A DNA stretch of 64,000 nucleotides. Origin: Fennellomyces sp. T-0311. Taxonomy: Eukaryota; Mucoromycota; Mucoromycetes; Mucorales; Lichtheimiaceae. The stretch is from positions 248,001 through 312,000 of the forward strand of contig JALLLT010000039.1 in NCBI GenBank assembly GCA_025266875.1, given 5' to 3'. Under the pieces are notes generated by a model. The model saw nothing but the letters and a program-made list of their open reading frames with translations, had not been told where the DNA came from and did no database searches. The position numbers were made by a program, and so were the translations under genes. This document shows positions 51,713 to 62,396 of this stretch, one piece after another (the stretch's first letter is position 1; each line of letters opens with the position of its first letter).

Positions 51713-53185
51713 ATGTCCGAGGAAAAGAGCAAAAAGCCTGCAAGTATGTTTTGCTAGCATGCAATGCCATATCAGCCACTGACATCGCAAGGAGAATAGA
51801 TACGGCGTTTAAGCAACAACGCCTAAAAGCTTGGCAACCACTTCTGACGCCGAAAACGGTACTACCGACCCTTTTCGCCATTGGCATCGTGTTTGCACCC
51901 ATCGGTGGTCTTTTTCTATCCCAAAGCGATACGGTATATATATATATTCTGGCATTGGATTCATTAGCGAGAGAAGGCACTGAGCGAGCGTGTTGTCTAG
52001 GTGAATGAGATCACCATCGACTACACAGACTGTATCGACGCAACCGAGTCCCGAGAACTGACAGAGGATCTATACACATATAAATTCACAGCGGCCAACA
52101 CCACAGGTAATATGAGTGAATAGTGCCCTTTTATCAGTATCTTAATTCAGGAAATCAGTGACCCGAGCGCCAAAGTATATATTGACCCAAGAAACAAGCT
52201 ACTTGAACGGCCAAGCCGCACCAGCAGGCGAGACTGTACCGCGATGCACTATCACCTTCTCGATATCGGCAGAAGTGAACTCGCCGCTGTTCCTCTACTA
52301 CAGATTGACAAACTTTTATCAGAATCATCGTAAATATGTGAAGAGTTTGAGCTATAATCAGCTTAACGGAGACACGTTAACAACTGGAGAAGCGGATGCA
52401 TCGTGTTCGCCTGTTGGTACTGCCCCCGATGGCAAGATATACTATCCCTGTGGGCTTATTGCAAACTCCATGTTCAATGGTAAATGATTGAATGCTTTTT
52501 TTTGCGTGGGAGTTGACACGTATATTTAGATTCATTCTCGAACTTAACATTGCTGAACCCTCAGGGAAGCGATGACAACTTCACATACCTGATGAGTGAG
52601 ACGGGCATTGCATGGCATACGGACGTTACGCGGTACAAGCAGACATCCATGTCTCCCGACCAGGTTACACCACCGCCCAATTGGATCAAACGGTACCCAC
52701 AAGGTTATACCGCCGAGAACATGTTTGATCCTTCGAAAGATGAGCACTTTTTGGTATGGATGCGAACAAGCTGGTATCCGACATTCCGAAAGCTATACTC
52801 CAACTACCACGGCGATCCGCTCCAGGCTGGACAATACGAAATCCAAGTGGATATGAGTAAGTCTTGCGGAACGAAAAGCAAGGAGATCAGGGATTAATTT
52901 CTCTTTAGACTATGACATACGGACTTACGGAGGTACCAAATCGATTGTACTTTCTGGTACATCATTCTTGGGCAACAGAAACCCGTTCATGGGCTTGTCG
53001 TATATTATTATGGGCTGTGTTTGTGCATTGTTGGGTATAGTGTTCCTTGGATGGCACTTCTTCCGACCAAGGTAAGATTTTACATTGACAAAAAGTTAGG
53101 ACTGTGTAGTTAATGAAGCTACGATAGAAAACTTGGTGATCACGACCGTCTTTCGTGGAACCAGTCAGGTGGAATGAACCACTAA
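51713..53185 (+). CDS. CDC50/Lem3 family flippase beta subunit
   Basis: Seven exons (51713-51743, 51800-51933, 52001-52106, 52159-52479, 52530-52856, 52909-53071, 53128-53185) give 379 residues. A short cytosolic N-terminus with [18 protein letters not shown] precedes the first span ([15 protein letters not shown]). The large exoplasmic domain has conserved Cys residues and N-glycosylation sites, and includes [38 protein letters not shown] and [17 protein letters not shown]. The second span ([24 protein letters not shown]) ends in a short tail. These are the standard CDC50 marks. The protein partners P4-ATPases to move phospholipids across Golgi, endosome or plasma membranes. It is convergent with ERG8 (62 bp between stops). 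Confidence 0.95.
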
Positions 53186-53247
53186 CAAAAAAAAACTTTT
53201 ATACCGTTTTTTCAATAAAAAGATTTAGTACTAATTATGTTTAATAT

Positions 53248-54979
53248 CTACAAGAACCGTGCTAACCCGTTCACCGATTCAACCGTGGTTGCAGTGATGC
53301 CCTTGTTGTCTGCCTGAGCCAGCAATGGACCAACACTCATCTCAGTCCAAGATGACCACACTTTTCGAACAGTCTGCTTGGCTTGCTCGGATAAGACAAT
53401 GCAAAAGATAGCATCATAACCTCCAGCACCAGGAACACCAGCCATAGCAACACCTGGAACCTCCATGCATGCATCCAACAAACGAGTTTGCTCTGCAGGC
53501 TCAACTGGCACTCCGGATAATTCGCTCATTTTCTGCAGATATGCACGGACCTTGCCAAAGTCAGCAACAAGCTGTGCCAATTCTTCAATAATAGATGATT
53601 TGTCCGCCACAGTATGCCACTATTGTAAGTGATGAACAATTTGGCATATGGTGATAAGATTGATAGGTAATTATACCTCGATGGCCTTCAATGCGGAGCA
53701 TTGATCAATGGCTTGCTTGTACGCCTCCGGATCCGACTCGGCAGCCCTGTTCAGGTTGCGCAAGCGCTGTTCCACACTGGCATTCATATTGCCGAGTTCA
53801 TCCCATAATTCTTTGGCTAATACCCACAGTATGAGAATTGGATGCAGAGAAAATGTATATAAACAAACCTTCAGCAGGGTTGGCCTTGCGCCATGCAAGT
53901 ACTTTGCTCACCAGGGTGGGGGTATGGCTGCCTGCATCAACATCTGCAAGCAGTAATTCCAATCCAGGTGGCAGTTGGAACGGGACAACCGTGTTATCCC
54001 AGCTAGATAAACGAGTGAATTGATTATTCTACACTTAAAATCTTGTCGCATTTACCTTCCTGTCGCGGGATCCAATGCAGCAAGTAACTCCTTAGGATCC
54101 ACGTGATCACTCTATATGGCATATGAGCTATACATATCACCGACGTTACCCACCGCTTCCTTACCATTACACCAGAGATAACATCAGGTTTGAACCGCGT
54201 GTAGCGGTGGTTGCCATAAACCGCAGCCGATACATCAAATCCGCTACCGACTTTACCTTGTGCGAAGCAATGGACGTATTGGGCAACGTTGTGAATCAGT
54301 GCTTGATCCCGATCCAGATCCGAAGCACCTAGGTGAACAAACAGTGCTGAAACCAACGATGTCGTCAATGCTGCAGAGCTACCCAAGCCTGTCTTATGCA
54401 CCGTTCCTAGTGTGGCATGAGTGCTACAAAATGGTTCCAAGGATGCCAATGCTTCGGCCGTATTTGGCAATCTTCGTGATTCAAGCTATCCGATAACAAG
54501 TGTCAATTGACTTTTCTTTTCAAGACAATTCATTATTACCTGAGCTCTTTGGGAATAGAAATCATTGTCACCAACAATAGTAATCAAAAGTCCACCGTCA
54601 AAGAGTGACCCAATCCGTTGATAGATGACTTCCAGTGTGAAACGTAGACAAGTTTCGACAAACTTATTCTGTGATGCACCAGGCCTGATATACCTTCAGT
54701 TTCTTTTACCTGTTATTAGAGATAGTAGTATACATACTGTGCCGAGAATCCAAGCTTGCCATCTTCAATGCGAGCCGAGTAACCCCAGTTCGCATCGCTG
54801 TCGAATTGCGGCGATCGAACTTGGATAGTGCCCTCATCGTGAGTCGATTGAATGGCAGTGTAGAACCGGGCAGTAGTGCCCACGACAAGTCCTCGATACG
54901 CTTGGTCGAGGACAAGGTATCCACCTGCCATTAGGACTTTGCCCGGTGCTGATACAACTGTTGCGTTGGTGGCAGTCAT
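53248..54979 (-). CDS. ERG8: phosphomevalonate kinase
   Basis: Seven minus-strand exons (54738-54979, 54540-54684, 54165-54485, 54056-54111, 53869-54002, 53677-53816, 53248-53619) give 469 residues. The GHMP-kinase pattern is complete: VSAPGKVLMAGGYLVLD at the N-terminus, the ATP loop KTGLGSSAAL at 160-169, GKVGSGFDVSAAVYG, and the C-terminal GHMP motif AGVPGAGGYDAIF. The enzyme converts 5-phosphomevalonate to 5-diphosphomevalonate in the sterol and isoprenoid pathway. Length agrees with fungal Erg8. It is divergent from the SR-type gene (351 bp between starts). Confidence 0.96.
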
Positions 54980-55330
54980 TAGGTACCAAAAAGTAAAAGT
55001 AAAAGAAAGGCGTCCTTTCAAAAAAAATCCAAATTTAGCAGGTTGCCATGGTTCCTGAAAAAGCCTGTTACCAAGTTACAACAATGAAAAGAAAGTAAGG
55101 AGTTTATCAGCCACGAGAAGTTTATCAATTAGTACAATGGAGCACTATTTTTCAATTCACTTTGCAAGGCATGGATAGCTGAAAAAAAAGTCGAGAGTGC
55201 AAAGAGAGGACATAAAGGGTCACTGGTGACTTGAAAAAATTCCAGAGGGTCTGCTTGTGTTCAACCCCTCTCTCTTTTTTTGACAGTTTGGAATTAAGTG
55301 CAACCTTGGAAACAGCACATTAGTCGCAAC
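54980..55330. promoter_or_regulatory. divergent promoter region of ERG8 and the SR-type gene
   Basis: The 351 bp between the two starts must hold both promoters. A pyrimidine-rich CTCTCTTTTTTT stretch precedes the plus-strand start. No defined element was recognised. Confidence 0.4.
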
Positions 55331-56443
55331 ATGGCCTCGACACTTTATGTTGGCAATTTGCCACGCGAAGTAAACACAACAGAACTTCAAAAACTATTCA
55401 CAAAATATGGCCGAGTTGTTTCCATTGAGCCCAAGGGTGGTTTCGCGTTTGTTGTAAGTTTAATGGAGATTGCTGGGTGGGACGGGCAATGACGTCCTTC
55501 CGTACATGCTTACGAAACCAAAAAAAAAAAATGCAAATAGGATTTGGAATCACGAAGAGCCTGCGACGACGCGATCTATGGACTTGACGGTATAAAGCTG
55601 TATGGAAACACGTTGCGAGTTGAACTGGCGCATAGTGAAGCGGATCGACGTTATGCAGCACCAGCACCAGCGCCAGCACCACCGGACACCTGTTACAAGT
55701 GTGGCAGCATCGGCCACTTTGCGCGTGATTGCCCGAGGTAAATTTCTATCTCTTGCTACGACCTATCGGCAATCACCTTTCTCTGCGATGTTCGAAAAGT
55801 CTTATCCTTCCCTCCTCTACAAAAAGTGCCGACAGCGCCAGACGTCGTCCGGAACCATTGCAATCAAGAGTACCTGGTGACAGTTATCGCCCAGCACCTG
55901 CATCATCATCACGCTACAGAGATCCATACGCTCCATTCATGGCTCCTCCTCCTCCTCCTCTACCTGCTTCACGATACCATCCTTTACCACCTCCCTCGCC
56001 TTATGATCGGTATCCTCGTCGTCGACGGCCAAGCCCTCCTGATTATGGTAACATCGCATGAATCCATCGACTTCTCGGTTAATGGAATTGAATTTAGGGC
56101 GTTACGGTCGCTATGAGCCATTGCCGCCTCCGATTCCTCGAGGATACGACCGCGAACGTCCACCACTGACGCGACCTTATGAGAGGTAGACCTTACTCAT
56201 AGTTGCGCAATCTTTTGCTGACCGTAACGTAGACGAAGAACACCGCCGCCTCCACGCTTTCGAGCACCGTCATCTGAACGAAGACCGGTCAGGTAAGAGC
56301 AGAACAAGCTTATATCTTATTCGCAGATTCATGACTTCCTTTGTTTTAGATCTCGTCGCTCAAACAGCCCTGATGCTCCAAGACGTCGAATGCCACGAAG
56401 CCCTCCAAGACGGGCCCCTCGGACCCCCAGCCCGCGGCGTTGA
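55331..56443 (+). CDS. SR-type splicing factor with RRM and CCHC zinc knuckle
   Basis: Six exons (55331-55453, 55541-55737, 55827-56047, 56098-56185, 56233-56292, 56350-56443) give 260 residues. The RRM covers 1-75: LYVGNLPREV is RNP2 and KGGFAFV is RNP1. A CX2CX4HX4C zinc knuckle (CYKCGSIGHFARDC) sits at 92-105. The remaining 150 residues are Pro/Arg/Tyr-rich with RS, SP and RRR motifs up to the end. This RRM-knuckle-RS order is that of SRSF7/9G8-like and plant RSZ proteins, which act in splicing and mRNA export. Four of its five introns split the tail region. The upstream frame from 55298 lacks an ATG, so 55331 is the start. Confidence 0.88.
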
Positions 56444-56524
56444 TCACCCTTCATGTTGATTTGTTTTATTGTTGTTTTGTTTGGGAAACTTAAAAGAAAA
56501 GGAGTCTGTCTTTTAAACAAGCAA

Positions 56525-58023
56525 TTACTTGAAAAGCAACTCGCTATCACCGTGTTTGGAGTGAACGACGACATTCGATCCGGTGTCTTTTTCCTTGTAA
56601 TAGCCTGCCTTGAAAGTATACTTGTTCTTCACGACATGCACATCTTCTGGGTTTGGTGCTTCGATAACAGGCGAGCCACTCCATGTACCCACAAGGAAGT
56701 TGCCCTTGAACCCATCCGCTGGTAATTCGGCACTAGCAGGGCCTACTACTGCAGCTGATGTCACATTGACGTGCTCGGAAGCTGGATGGACTTTCACTTT
56801 GCTGACACCATGAACCGCAGCACTCACGAATTTTTCGCTGGGGCTATATTCACCCATCACAACACCGTAGAGGGCCCCCAGTTGGATAGTCTTGGCTTTC
56901 AAGTCCTTTTACACCCTGGTATGAGTAGCTAGGTAATGGTACACTAAACGGAAGTCTTACCGAGAAAACAATGGCACCGTGTCCCACACCCGCTCTGAAT
57001 TTGTCGAACGTCAGGGTGTCTAACCCGGGTGTGGACTGGATACGAAGGGCCTTTTTGATATGCAAATCTAAATCTTCATACGTTTCAAGATGGGAGGGAA
57101 ACACCACGTGGATGCTGTAGGTGACACAATCCTCTTTGACTGGTGGTTTGCGGTGATGATGTCCGCCCTTGCGTTTGACTTGGACACTATACTGGCCTTC
57201 ATGGTCATACCCACCCACTGACACCTGGTCTTGAAGTTCTTTGCGGCCGACGTAGGTCGTCACATTCACCTTGATATCCTGTGCTTCACTGTCCGTGGAC
57301 TTGTCAATGGTAACATAGCCGCCGTGAGAAAAGGGTCCGTCAAGGAATACAGCTGCGCGTTGGAACTCTTCTGGGGAGAACTCCAGCACATTTGACGAGG
57401 GGATAAGTTCTTCGGGCTTGCAAAATGTCTCATGACGTCGGGGAGGACGAGGATGACGAGCATATTCTGTCACAATGTTAAAAAGTGATGAAAAACGCTT
57501 GGCGCGTGTAATATGAATGGTTACCTGGAGGAAAGGCGATCGAAAGCTTTCCACAGTGCGCGTTTTGTTCCGCGTCGCATTCAGTGACATGATCCTGATG
57601 GTGGTGGTGATGATGGCAGTCTTCTTCTCCAAACATCGTCTGGAGCTGCTGCATAAACGCGGTAAGTTCATCAGGACCTTGCATATCTGCCACTTGTGGT
57701 GGGAAGCCCATATCCAAAACGTTTTGCTCATTTTCGCCACTTAGATACTAATAAGCGATGGTTATTTTAAGCGTTTGCTACGGGACAAGCACACGCACGT
57801 TTTTGAGTCGAGTGATGTTATCCATCTGACAATAGGTGAACAAGCCAATGGCACCACTGAGGAGCAAGACGTGCCACCAGCGCCAGCGGCCTTTAGTCAC
57901 ACACACATGTAATGTAAGCCTCCATTGTCCAGTTGTCACAGCAACATTACCTCTTCTTTCCTGCTGCTGATGCATGGCAGGGTTGTACTCGGGTAAATCG
58001 ATTGCGTGCTTTTCACTGTTCAT
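56525..58023 (-). CDS. type II single-span membrane protein with a beta-rich outer domain
   Basis: Five minus-strand exons (57951-58023, 57799-57890, 57525-57747, 56961-57466, 56525-56905) give 424 residues. A short cytosolic N-terminus with a DLPEY motif precedes one span (WWHVLLLSGAIGLFTY). A His-rich stretch with six consecutive His and some Cys follows, then a domain of repeating beta-type units: YVTIDKSTDSEAQDIKVNVTTYVG, LHIKKALRIQST, and LGALYGVVMGEY followed by VSAAVHGVSKVKVH. The repeated 'G-x-V ... K-x-V' pattern resembles fungal DUF4097-like surface proteins. Function is unknown, and I give no symbol. The gene shares a 207-bp divergent promoter with NOP58 and converges on the SR-type gene. 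Confidence 0.7.
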
Positions 58024-58230
58024 GGGAAAAAAGGAATAAAGAAAGAAAAAGAAGCGATTTGAAACAGTCGATACTTTTTCAAGTTTTTTTTTCTTGGTTC
58101 ATGCATGCGGTCTTATATTCAACCGATGCCGGTTGCCATAGTGAGCGGTGGCTTGGGCACCAAATTTTCCTCAAACACCTGAGTGGTAAAGAGTTCCGGT
58201 CTTTTTTTTCCAGTTCAATCCTTCACGACC

Positions 58231-59885
58231 ATGCTTGTCCTCTACGAGACTGCTGCCGGCTACGCCCTTTTCAACCTTGTCGATGATAAGAAGCTTGAGA
58301 AGCCTGAAAATCTCTGGAAGGACTTTGAGACACCCGATCAAGCCAACAAGACGTAAATCACGAAGCCTCGATCGCAACCTATTTTGACACCTCTGCTAAC
58401 CACCTTTTTAGTCTTAAGCTGAAGGCTTTCTCCAAGTTTGAAAACACCACCGATGCGTTGTCAGCCGTTACGGGTATCGTTGAGGGCAAAATCCCCAAGA
58501 ACCTGAAGAAGTTTTTGTCCAGCGAGATCTCTGAAAAGGAAATGAAGAAAGAAAAGCTCGTTGTCGGCGATGCTAAGCTTGGTACCGTATACATACATAA
58601 GATGGGGTACAGGCACGTGTACATTAACGCCTTGCAACAGGCAGCGCGTTGAACAAAAAGCTGGGCATCAGCGTATTGTCAGATTCGTCCGTTTTGGACC
58701 TGTACCGTGGTATTCGCGAACAATTCGAATCGCTTGTTTCCGGCTTGTCGCACTCGGACCTCAACGCCATGTCCTTGGGTCTTTCTCACTCGCTCTCGCG
58801 CTATAAACTCAAGTTCAGCCCTGACAAGGTTGACACCATGATCGTCCAAGCCATCGGCCTTCTCGATGACCTCGACAAGGAGTTGAACACATACGCTATG
58901 CGTGTCAAGGAATGGTACGGCTGGCACTTCCCCGAAATGGGCAAGATTATCATCGACAATCTGGCCTACGCTAAGGTGGTCAAGGCCGTCGGCTTCCGCA
59001 CCAACACCAGCGCCACCGATCTGTCCAGCATTTTGCCTGAAGAACTCGAAGCTGAGATCAAGGACGCTGCCGAAATCTCCATGGGTACCGAGATTTCTGA
59101 CGAAGATTTGGAAAACATTCATAGCTTGTGCGACCAAGTCATCAACATTTCTGAATACAGAGCTCAGCTGTACGAATACCTCAAGAACCGCATGAATGGT
59201 AAGGCAGAAAGCGGTATTCAAAGCGTTGGTATGGCGATTCTAATCCACAGTAACTGTAGCCATCGCTCCCAACCTGACCTCGCTTGTCGGTGAGCTTGTC
59301 GGTGCTCGTCTTATTGCCCACACCGGTTCGTTGATGAACCTTGCCAAGCAGCCCGCTTCCACCATCCAGATTCTGGGTGCCGAAAAGGCACTTTTCCGCG
59401 CCTTGAAGACGAAACACAACACGCCCAAGTACGGTTTGATCTACCACGCATCACTCGTTGGTCAAGCTGGCCCCAAGTACAAGGCCAAGGTCGCCAGAAT
59501 GCTGGCTACAAAGACGGCAATTGCTCTCAGAGTTGATGCTTTGGGCGAGACCGAGACTGCAGACATTGGTATCGAGGGCCGCACAAAGGTTGAAGCACGA
59601 ATTCGCATGCTTGAGAGCGGCGGTAACGCACGTGCCAACCGCGACCGATCATCCTTCAAGCAATCCAAGTTCAAGTTCAACAAACCCGCACAATACAACG
59701 CTCAATCTGATGCTGTCATGACCGAGGCATCTGAACCCACTCCCGCACCAGCATCCCCTGAAGCTCCGTCCAAGCGAAAACTCGAAGACAGCGACGACTC
59801 TGAGCCCAAGAAGGCCAAGAAGGAGAAGAAGGACAAAAAGGAAAAGAAGGAGAAGAAGGCCAAGAAGTCCAAAAAGGAAGACTAA
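58231..59885 (+). CDS. NOP58: box C/D snoRNP core protein Nop58
   Basis: Four exons (58231-58352, 58412-58581, 58641-59198, 59260-59885) give 491 residues. NOP5NT comes first ([14 protein letters not shown]), then the NOSIC coiled-coil region ([28 protein letters not shown]) and the Nop RNA-binding domain ([49 protein letters not shown]). The tail is a long [12 protein letters not shown] run, which separates Nop58 from Nop56. The protein guides 2'-O-methylation and pre-rRNA processing in the nucleolus. Confidence 0.97.
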
Positions 59886-60362
59886 GTTCACCTCTCTAAT
59901 GTTATATTTTGCCCACCTGTTTTCACTTTTTTCAATCACTCTATGTATGTAGAACTGCGTATCTCACCCTCTTTTTCCTTTCATTTGTTTTATAAAAGTT
60001 GCATCGCATAATATTAGTTTCGTAACCTTTATTGTGTTGCTTATTGCACTTTCGTCTTGCCTATCGCTGGACAGCTTCATGGTCCAATCCCGAGAGCGCC
60101 GCTCGTCTACACTGGCGATCATCCCTGCAGAAGAATGCATGTACGTACTTTGGACAGTTGATCATTCGGTATCCAACCGCACCATGAGCTGCATGTACAT
60201 ACGATACTCTCCTGAACAAACCTGAGTTTCCTTTGCTCATTTATTTTTGTACCTGCTCTAACGTTTCTACTACCTTTTTTTTCCTGGCACTAATACGTGA
60301 AGTAAGGCCCGCTCCTTAGTGTGGCACATTTGCTGAAGCTAATACTACTACTGCTCGAAGAT
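59886..60362. other. intergenic stretch between NOP58 and the MFS gene
   Basis: No feature beyond the 3' UTR of NOP58 and the MFS promoter is seen. Confidence 0.55.
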
Positions 60363-62332
60363 ATGGCTGCTGACGAGAATGCAGCTCTCAGAGGACGCCC
60401 GAAACCGATTCTAGTAAAATATCGTTCGTCGAATATATATGTTTTGCTTACTGCGAGTTTTTCGATGTTCACAGGGGTGAGTCTAACCATCAACATATGC
60501 ATACAATAGCTAACTTTTATTCCGAAAGATGGTGATATACAGTATTATTATCCCTTTAAGTAATGCGGAGGAGTACAATTTGAAGGACATGACAAATATT
60601 TGGTTATTGACGGTGTCGTTTACACATAGCTCCCTTTATGCTTGATGCGATGCACCAGAGAACATCCGCAGACAAACTGAGCGGGGAATCTGCAAATTAT
60701 AGTAATCAAGGATCCGAGTTTGCTTCCAGAGAAGCAGGTATTCTCTTTGCATTGTATTCCATTGCGTGCGGAATAGGGTCACCGCTTTTCGGATACATAG
60801 GTTGGATGAAAATGTGAGAGCTGCAAATTGAGGAAGAGCTAATGTAATGTTACACAGGTGATAAAATGACTCGCAGAAAAATACCCATGTTGCTAGGCAT
60901 CCTCACGTTGTTCGGATCCACCTTCATCTTCTTGTTTGCAACACAATTCTGGATGCTTGTCCTTGCTCGGCTGCTACAAGGATTATCCGATGCATGCGTT
61001 TGGACACTTTCCCTGGTGCTGGTCTCTGATACATTTCCAGAATCCGTGATCGGAACACAGGTTCATATCAATGGAATTCAAGATCAACCATCAGCACCAA
61101 AGATTTATGTACTATTGTAGACGAGCAGAGTTCTGATGTTCCATCTTATTGGCAGTTCTTCAGGCGCACCGATTGGAGGTATTGCTTATAATATATGAGA
61201 CCAAGGCACGGCTCTAATTTAACTAATTTTAGGTGGTATGTGCATGGCGAATATTATCGATAATGAAAAAAAAGCCCATCATACTAATTGGAGATTGTTC
61301 AAGCATTATATCATACCATGGGATATAAGGCACCCTTTATCTTTTGCATAATCTTGGCCGGAGTCGATTTCATCTTACGACTTGTTTTGATCGAAAGGCG
61401 CAATAATCCAAAACAATGGTTTGAGGCACCAAGCACAGGCTCCGCAACAGAGGAGCCTCGAATAACGACAACACCAATAGCGAATCCAAAGAACAATTTA
61501 GGTATTGAAGAAATCATCAGTATAAGTTCACATAATGGCGACGATCGATCCGCACAAACTGATGCACAGCCTCTAAGGACTGACTGCATGATGAGGGTGC
61601 TACTTCATCCCAGGGTAATATCAGCAATACTAATCTCATTTGTTCATGGATACTATACTGGAGTGATAGAGGTATGGTGAGGAATTCGATAAAACGTATG
61701 ATATGCGGCGGGACTAAACAGGCTCCCTTAGACAATATTACCAATGCATCTTGCAAATGAATTTAGATATAATTCGGCAGAGATTGGCGTGATATACCTC
61801 GCGCAAGTCCTTCCATCATTTATTGCCACCCCATTTTCGGGATATCTTTACGACAAGTATGGGTCAAAGCATTTGTGTTCCTCAATGCTATTGATAGCTG
61901 GAGTAGCAATGGCATTGATGGGAATACCGTCGAGTAATACGCCAGGCCGCGCAATACCACTTATTGTTTTGACAGCAATATTTGGGCTGTCCAGTTCCAT
62001 GGTCTTTCCTCCAGTATACCCTGAAGTATCGTGCGCTATGAAGACATTGGCTGGTAAAGATGACGATACCAGCGGGCGTAGCTATAGTATTGTGAATGTT
62101 GCATACTGCATAGGTAATTACACATCGATTTTGTCATCACTATCGCTCAGTTGGTTCACAAACAGGCAACCTGATTGGACCATTGTTTGCTGGCTATCTT
62201 CTCAATGTCATTGGCTTCTTTTGGATTTGCATCACAGTTGCGAGCATGATACTCATTATAGTACCTCCGGTCCTGCTGTACTCGGGTGAAAAGATAATTA
62301 CTCTTTCCTATATATCAAAGAAGTTCGGATAA
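60363..62332 (+). CDS. MFS transporter, vesicular amine transporter-like
   Basis: Eight exons (60363-60476, 60529-60559, 60630-60800, 60858-61060, 61121-61178, 61304-61671, 61732-62113, 62166-62332) give 497 residues, typical for 12 spans. VLLTASFSMFTGMVIYSIIIPLTPFML is span 1. ILFALYSIACGIGSPLFGYIGDKMTRRK holds MFS motif A. LARLLQGLSDACVW is span 4. A cytosolic loop divides the halves (about residues 220-300). LAQVLPSFIATPFSGYLYDKYGSK repeats motif A in the second half. The span-1 IPLTPF and overall order resemble fungal relatives of vesicular monoamine transporters (drug:H+ antiporter type). Substrate unknown. Intron 5 may hide a 3-nt exon (see findings). Confidence 0.85.
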
Positions 62333-62396
62333 ACAAAATTCATTCACTTATAGAGTTACTTTTGATAAGTTATTTGCATATATAGTTTAATCGTAT

